Source: Takifugu bimaculatus
Lineage: Eukaryota; Chordata; Actinopteri; Tetraodontiformes; Tetraodontidae
Direction: 5' to 3'
Length of the DNA stretch: 64,000 nucleotides
NCBI GenBank assembly: GCA_004026145.2
Contig: CP034979.1
Location: 12,813,485-12,877,484, forward strand
The position numbers and the translations under genes are program-made. The notes beneath the pieces are model-generated. The model was given only the letters and a program-made list of their open reading frames with translations. It was not told the origin of the DNA and ran no database searches. Below are positions 58,643 through 64,000 of this stretch, in pieces. Position 1 is the first letter of the stretch. Each line of letters opens with the position of its first letter.

Positions 58643-60810
58643 TCAATGAACGTAGAGCGCCCCGGCAGCGTAGCTCACGGAGCTCTGTTCCCAGTTCCTG
58701 CACTGTCCCGACTGGGCGTAGTTGAGGAAAGAGAAGTTCATGTCTAAGCCCGACTTCCTCAGCTCCGCCACAGCCTGCGAGACAGCAACAGCACAAAGGT
58801 GGTTGGATGTAAGCTTCTTAAAGCATCGAACATAAAGCCGCTCCTCTTTGGGATTTGAACCTCCCCCAAACATCCACAAGCTTCTGGCTGAACTTTAACT
58901 TGGCTACAGATTAGTGAAGGTCACCCAAATCTGATCCTCGCTTGACCTCTTGACCTTCAGACATGTTCTCTTCAGCCCAGCGGGGAAATATTTACGGCCC
59001 CGTTCATCGATGACCTTTGAACTCGACGGTTCAATAATGAATTCTGTGATACTGAATCCTTTTTTATGATCGCCACTATTGTGGAAACGTTCAGGAGCAA
59101 ACGCAGAGTCATAAAAAGGAGCTAATTTCTCGTTTTCCAACTGCGCTCACCCACTGAAGTTCTGGTGCACTTACGTTTAGCAGCACTCCGATCGGATGGC
59201 GTCCACAGATGGTGTTCCGGTACTTTTTGATGTAGTTGCTGAAGGACGGAGGGTCCAGCTGCTCTATGATTCCCATCCCCTTCACAGGCACAGAAATGAC
59301 CACTTTTAGCACCTCAAACATCTACTTCCTGGTGGGAACTTCAGTGTCATCTGCTGTGTCAGGTTACCATTTTATCCAGATGCTCAATAGACCTGTAGAT
59401 CTCCCCTTGAGATTCATCGTAGTACGTGTAGTGGAATCGATTACCTTGACAGAACAGACGGGCATCAGAACACCGCAGCCGGACCTGTCGCCCGCCGCTC
59501 CCAAACCAGACGCTCACGTACCCCAGTGACAGAAGTCGGAAGAGATGACGAATAAGTTGGAAGGGTCTGCCAGGTATTTGCTGAGCAGCTTCCCGTATTC
59601 GTGCTCCTTGTTCTCACTCAGAGCGCCCACCAGGATGGGGACGATACTAAAGTCGTCTTTACGGCTGCAAAGTCAGAGCAGTTGGCGTCAGCACGCTGCA
59701 GAACTCTCGAGGTCGTGACAGGACCAACACATTGGGATCTAAGGTCTGAGTTTAGAGCGATGCCAGGGGGGGCGCGTGTGACCCCGGAGAACATGTTTTG
59801 TTTTTTTTTGCCATACTAGAATAAAGTGTAATTGCACATCCCGCGCGCACACACCACAGAGCAAGAGACAGGAAGAGCAGTGAACAAACCACCAAGAGAC
59901 AGCATGAAAACATACTTAACAGTGATGAAAAGAAAGGCGGAGAGAGACGGAGATAATGAGACATACGAAAGTCTCCAGAAAGCTAAGACGAGGAAATCTG
60001 ACGAAGCCTTTATAGCGCTTGGCTTCACTGCGACTACGGTAGGGAGACGAGGAAAGACCGGTGTGTTTACTGTGTCTAAAAATGTTGGCAGGACAGCATG
60101 AAGCCAAATAAATGAAGGCGTCACTTAAAGACATCACACCCCAGTCACGCTGATAACCCTAGCCCTGGTTAACCCTAACCCTGGTTAACCCTAACCCTGG
60201 TTAACCCTAACACTAACACTAACCCTGGTTAACCCTAACCCTGGTTAACCCTAGCACTAACCCTAGCCCTGGTTAACCCTAACCCTGGTTAACCCTAAAC
60301 CTGGTTAACCCTAACCCTGGTTAACCCTAACCCTCACTTAAAGACATTACACCCCAGTCACGCTGATCAGCCGCTTGAGTTTTTTCGGCAAAAACGTGCC
60401 GAATATTGGCAACAATCATCTCGCTTTGGTCTATATTTCTTTCTTTTTTTGTTTTCTTTAATATTAATAAGGATACAATGTTATGCAGAGGTGTACTTAT
60501 AACAATTTCATAGACAAATGATACTAATTATAGTCACGGCGGGGGGGGGGGGGGGGGGGGGGGGGGCAAAATGTTTTCTTCTTCCTAGGGGGGGCGTAAC
60601 AGAAAATAATTGAGAAGCACTGGTTTAGAGGGACGCCACGCAGGTTTTACCTCTCCATGGCTTTAGCAGTGTAAGGCAAGTGCATCTCAATACTGTGCTC
60701 GTCTTCGTCCGTCTTTATATTCATCCGATCGAACAAACCGGTTTTCCAGAGTTCAGCATAAACTGAAAGACAGACGCCACATTTACAGCCTTCGACTGCA
60801 TGATCAGATC

Positions 60811-60842
<32 letters not shown>

Positions 60843-62309
60843 GTGCGTCTGACCTTTCTGGTCAATTCTCATGTCATAGAGAGGCGTTCTATAGATCTCT
60901 GCAGACGAGAGCGCGCAGCAGGTCAGGTGCACGTGGTGTGAAGGTCCCAGGATAAACACCCTGCGGCTGAAGGGCGACACGTCAGCATCACGTTCTGAAG
61001 GCGGACTCGAGCGGCTTTTATCTCCGCTAACATCTGGTCAGAGAGAAGAGTGGAGGACTTACGTGACAGTGGGATCAACCTGCTTGTAGGCGTGAGCCGC
61101 ACAAGCGCCGCAGTAAGAGTAGCCAGCGTGCCTACAAACAGAGACATGTCAACTAACACGGAGGTCCTGAGATGTTCCAACGGGCTTTACTCATGCTCAC
61201 GGTGCTATGATCGCTCGAGCGGGTCTTCTTTTGGAGTTTGCTTTGGAAAGCCAGTCTTCCAATTGTGCATTCAGCTGGGATCCTAAAGACAGAGCAGATA
61301 CACTGACTTTAAACAATGAAGGGATTTGAACTCCAACCTGATCTCAGCCAACCAACAATCTGCTTGTCTTGACGGTCTAGATCTCTCTGATCTGAATCAA
61401 CCCGATTCATTTGGAGGTTATTAGTAAAGCTGTCAGTGGTAAAACGGTGGAGAAAAGCTTGTTAGGGTCCGAGTCTATGACGCACAACAAATTCATCCAA
61501 CAGGGTCTCCTCAAGAAGACTGACGCGGTGCATAGGGGGTCAACACAGCGCTAGTCCAGATGTTCAGCACCAAAACTGAGGGAGCATGGAATAAAAGTGA
61601 AGGCGTGGAGATCTGGAGGGGAAAGTCAGTTCTTTAAACGCAGCTTGGAGATGCGATGGTGTCGAACCCTAACCCGCTGCAACGCCGGTAAAGGGGGTGC
61701 AGGGGCCGGCTGGCTGAGGGCCACAGCAGCCGGACACATGTTCCATGACAGCGAGTTATTTTTGCAGTTCATTCGTGCCAGTCAGCATTCGGGGGAGGAA
61801 AACTACCAATAAAACTACATGTCAAGAGCTGTCATTCCGAGGAAAAGGGTCGTCCCTAGCAACAAAGCAGATAGGCCAGGAAGTTGGGCAACGTTAGCCA
61901 AGTTAGCACATACAGACCACATTATTGACCGTCAAAGGACAATAATTTTCAATCATTTACACGGGAGGATCTGCTGAGTAAGCCTGACTTCATATTGAGC
62001 CAAATGGGATGACGGGATGAGGCTGTCAGCAGCGGCTAAATGTGAGCCAAGACAGCAGACTCCTCGGATCGATTATCGAGTGTTAAAGCTCTGCTGACAT
62101 CTCTCCCGAAAATAGCGGTCCTGCTAGGCTGCTGTCTGGGAACACGAAGACGTCAAAACGACACCATGACGACCACAAAACAAACTAGAAACAAACACAA
62201 TTCCCGCAGCTAGCATAACGCATGCTAACGAGCCGCAATGGCAATTACCCGAGGCAGAGTACCAGCTGCCGGAGTGACTCGCTTCTCTGTATAGCCCGGG
62301 TTTGGACAT
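58643..62309 (-). CDS. memo1: MEMO1, complete, nine exons, 297 residues
   Basis: MEMO1 binds copper or iron and acts in ErbB2-linked cell motility and redox control in the cytosol. Exons in transcript order: 62249-62309, 61201-61282, 61063-61131, 60854-60966, 60651-60762, 59522-59664, 59368-59444, 59175-59279, 58643-58774. They total 894 nt, exactly 297 codons plus stop, the same as human, with no frameshift. Key residues are kept: His49 in APHAGY, His81 in GPSHHV and the cysteine of TICGRHPIG (human Cys244). The start at 62309 gives MSKPGLYREASHSGSWY, aligned residue for residue with human MSNRVVCREASHAG. An upstream in-frame ATG (62384) would add 25 unrelated residues and was not chosen. 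For exon 4 the acceptor at 60967 is preferred over a nearby CAG, because it keeps the Arg-Arg pair of the family. Intron 5 carries a transposon remnant. Confidence 0.97.
59750..59757. repeat. Left 8-bp target-site duplication
   Basis: GTTTAGAG, identical to the copy at 60623-60630 that follows the right end of the transposon. Confidence 0.75.
60121..60154 (+). repeat. 34-bp direct repeat, left copy
   Basis: Matches 60334-60367 at 33 of 34 bases. It lies in the decayed zinc-finger part of the transposon and borders the telomere-like array. Confidence 0.93.
60155..60333. repeat. Telomere-like (CCCTAA/CCCTGGTTAA) array
   Basis: About 180 bp of CCCTAA-type motifs arranged mostly as a 16-bp unit, CCCTGGTTAACCCTAA. 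Each unit carries the palindrome GGTTAACC, so the array alternates telomere strand sense. Variants include CCCTAGCCCTGG and ACACTAACACTAA. It sits far from a chromosome end, inside a memo1 intron. Confidence 0.93.
60334..60367 (+). repeat. 34-bp direct repeat, right copy
   Basis: Repeats 60121-60154 with a single C-to-T difference, 213 bp downstream, on the other side of the telomere-like array. Confidence 0.93.
60541..60566. repeat. Poly-G run, 26 nt
   Basis: An uninterrupted G26 run inside the transposon remnant near its right end. It is a likely hotspot for length error. Confidence 0.97.
60623..60630. repeat. Right 8-bp target-site duplication
   Basis: GTTTAGAG, directly after the CACTG end of the transposon. 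It lies only 20 bp from the memo1 exon 5 donor, so the insertion came close to that splice site. Confidence 0.75.
60815..60843. repeat. (GT)n microsatellite in memo1 intron 4
   Basis: About 12 GT steps with GC interruptions, between memo1 exons 5 and 4. Confidence 0.85.
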
Positions 62310-63440
62310 CTTGGTTCCCAAACCACCTATCTTGGTCTGCTTAGCTTCTGTCGGGCGAAGGCGAAGTGAAGTGGCCACTGCCAATGAGGGTAAACCTGGA
62401 GAAGAGGAGACGACTGCTAGCTAGCGTTAAGTTGTCCAGACAAAGAGCAGCCCCGGTGGAGAGAGCCAGCTGGGCTAATGTTAGCTCTTCCGTCCGTCGG
62501 TCGTCGCGTCGCTGTCGGTGAGAAGTTTGCTACCGTCAGCGGGACGATCACAGATTTAATCCCCAGCGCAACCAAACGTTTATTTAAGAATTGTGTGAAC
62601 CAGCCTGAGATTGTGTCACAGTCGAAAAAGTGAGATATGCTGGTTTGTCCGGGGATAGGAAATCAGATGCGGAACGTCAGTATCGGGATTTTTTTTTTAA
62701 TGACGTCAAGTATTTTGATTGGTTATTCGATTAGCCGGTGAAAAGTGATTCGTGGACGGAGGCGGGGGCGTTTTTACAGAGATTACCGGGTCACGAAATT
62801 TACGGTTTTTTAATCTGGAATCTGAAATGTACACCGTTACGTAAATGACTATTTTATCATGTACCCGAGAATATTGGGATTTATTCGAACGAATTCCATA
62901 AGTTTGAAATGTCATCATGTCTAATCCCATATATTTATCTTATTTATGTTTTTTCCAATAAAACTGCTATCTTAGCTCCAAAATCGGGTGCCATCAAATG
63001 CATTTGATTATCAGACTTAAAGACCTTCTCTACTAGCCGTTTGCAGGTACGAGAAACGTGTGGTTGTATCGTGTTTGTCGGGGATCCACCTAAATAGAAA
63101 CATATATAATTTTCCTGACTGGACTCATAATTAAAGCCAAAATTGTAACCGTAAATTCTGTCCCGTTTATTTGACAATTCCGGCGGAACTGGTGTGGGGG
63201 ACGGAATTGTAGGGGACACAGGAGCAACCGGAAGCTAGTAACGGAGTTGGTGTTATGGTGAGTCTGTTGCAATATTTGCAACGAGAAGTCGCTTCAAATA
63301 CTACAGCAAATACCTTGGTGCCATTTGATCGTAAATGTCATTTAAAGGCAACATTTTGACGTGTCATTCGAAAAAACTGACTAGTTCTGCGTGACAAGCG
63401 AGAACAAAGCGACGGCAACGACGGTGTAGTTCCAGCCAAA
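62310..63440. promoter_or_regulatory. Divergent memo1/spast promoter region
   Basis: About 1.1 kb between the two start codons. A full CRE (TGACGTCA, 62701-62708) and an inverted CCAAT box (62718-62722) lie about 0.4 kb upstream of memo1. An ETS-type CCGGAAG (63228-63234) lies about 0.2 kb upstream of spast. ATG followed directly by a GTGAGT donor-like site at 63255-63263 could mark a short 5' exon of spast. A minus-strand 91-residue frame (62944-63219) matches no family I know. Confidence 0.5.
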
Positions 63441-64000
63441 ATGAACCCAAGTAAAAACAAGGACAGCGGGGAAGTTATTAAAAACTACCACCAGCAGGCG
63501 TTTGAATATATTTCAAGAGCACTGAGGATCGACGAAGACGATACAGGTTTGGGGATTTTTTTGCCTGGTGGTGTTATTGATTTGGTGTTGACAAACAAGC
63601 CTCCCTCTGGTGGCAGGAGAGAAGGAACAGGCGGTGCAGTGGTACAAGAAGGGGATCGCTGAGCTTGAAAGAGGCATTGCAGTGGAGCTCACCCGAGGAG
63701 GTAATGACCCAACCCTAACCTAAATATGCAGCTGATGTACGTATGGCCTCTCTAAGCAGCATGGCTTGTTTGCAGGAGATCAGTATGAACGAGCGAGGAG
63801 ACTTCAAGATAAAATGATCACCAATCTCAGTATGGCAAAGGATAGGCTCGCCCTCTTAGGTCCGTCTCCTGTTTGATGCTGCACAGGTTTTCCCTGCCCT
63901 CCTGTGTGCTTGAACCCATGTGTTTGTTTTTCAGAGTCAACACTGGAATCTAAAAAGAGTAGCGTTCCTCGACGAACCCCGAACCATGCTGTTCCACAAG
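63441..64000 (+). CDS. spast: Spastin, N-terminal part, cut by the window end
   Basis: Spastin is an AAA ATPase that severs microtubules and acts in endosomal, ESCRT and axonal transport. Four coding exons are visible: 63441-63546, 63617-63700, 63776-63859 and 63935-64000+. All join in phase 1. They encode the MIT domain, with YHQQAFEYISRALRIDEDD, EQAVQWYKKGIAELERGIAV and YERARRLQDKMITNLSMAKD close to human spastin, followed by the start of the basic linker. The AAA domain lies beyond the window. An in-frame TGA at 63378-63380 with no ATG before 63441 sets this start in the genomic exon. Only about 17 residues precede the MIT motif, so the hydrophobic hairpin of full-length human spastin is missing. 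This may be the short cytosolic (M87-like) form, or an upstream exon may exist. Confidence 0.92.

Larger units (their letters stand above)
59758..60622 (+). mobile_element. hAT-type (ZBED5-like) DNA transposon remnant in memo1 intron 5
   Basis: The element is flanked by the 8-bp direct repeat GTTTAGAG (59750-59757 and 60623-60630), the target-site length made by hAT transposons. The right end, read inward, is CAGTGCTTCTCAATTATTTT, like the hAT terminal repeat CAGTGGTTCTCAA. The left end is eroded. Inside, a plus-strand frame (59832-60101) contains YLTVMKRKAE and SDEAFIALGFT, and in the next frame ERPVCLLCLKMLA. These look like the N-terminus and BED zinc-finger start of ZBED5-type hAT proteins. 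Frameshifts, an early stop and the missing transposase core show that it is dead. A telomere-like array and a 26-nt G run lie within it. Confidence 0.75.

Noticed and set aside
60155..60333. Telomere-like repeats as a chromosome end
   Set aside because: Intact memo1 exons flank both sides and the array is short, degenerate and of mixed orientation, so it is interstitial.
62310..62384. Longer memo1 N-terminus from the upstream in-frame ATG
   Set aside because: The added 25 residues have no counterpart in the family; the downstream ATG gives exactly 297 residues.

Overview
The window is vertebrate nuclear DNA, almost certainly from a ray-finned fish and probably a percomorph. Genes are split by GT-AG introns, CA/GT microsatellites and poly-C runs are common, and the proteins are closely related to human ones. 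No prokaryotic gene, CRISPR array, operon or rRNA/tRNA gene was seen. Five protein-coding genes were recognised by translating exons and joining them at splice sites in matching phase.

Layout. 1-3.5 kb: sequence upstream of jag1. 3.9-27.4 kb: jag1 (+), complete, 26 coding exons, 1,214 codons. 27.9-about 52.5 kb: slx4ip (-), six coding exons found; the short exon carrying the start codon was not found. Most of 29.5-52 kb is slx4ip intron. 53.7-55.9 kb: mkks/BBS6 (+), four exons with normal splice sites, but the homologous reading frame is displaced four times. 55.9-58.4 kb: intergenic, with two minisatellites. 58.4-62.3 kb: memo1 (-), complete, nine exons, 297 codons, intact. 63.4 kb to the end: first four coding exons of spast (+), cut by the window edge.

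Gene order. jag1 and slx4ip end tail to tail, and slx4ip and mkks start head to head, as MKKS-SLX4IP-JAG1 do on human 20p12. memo1 and spast are also close in human (2p22, with DPY30 between them); here they are direct, divergent neighbours. The five genes do not form one pathway. JAG1 is a Notch ligand, SLX4IP a nuclease-scaffold/telomere factor, MKKS a chaperonin-like protein for BBSome assembly, MEMO1 a metal-binding redox/motility factor, and spastin a microtubule-severing AAA ATPase.

Most noteworthy: (1) mkks carries four one-base frame displacements while its three neighbours carry none. (2) An approximately 865-bp hAT-type transposon remnant in a memo1 intron has an 8-bp target-site duplication; inside it is a telomere-like palindromic array between two 34-bp direct repeats. 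(3) The visible spast start lacks the N-terminal membrane hairpin region. (4) jag1 introns hold a two-variant 12-bp minisatellite and a roughly 250-bp pyrimidine tract. I did not find a clearly new multi-gene system. Conserved non-coding and promoter calls are inferences from motifs.
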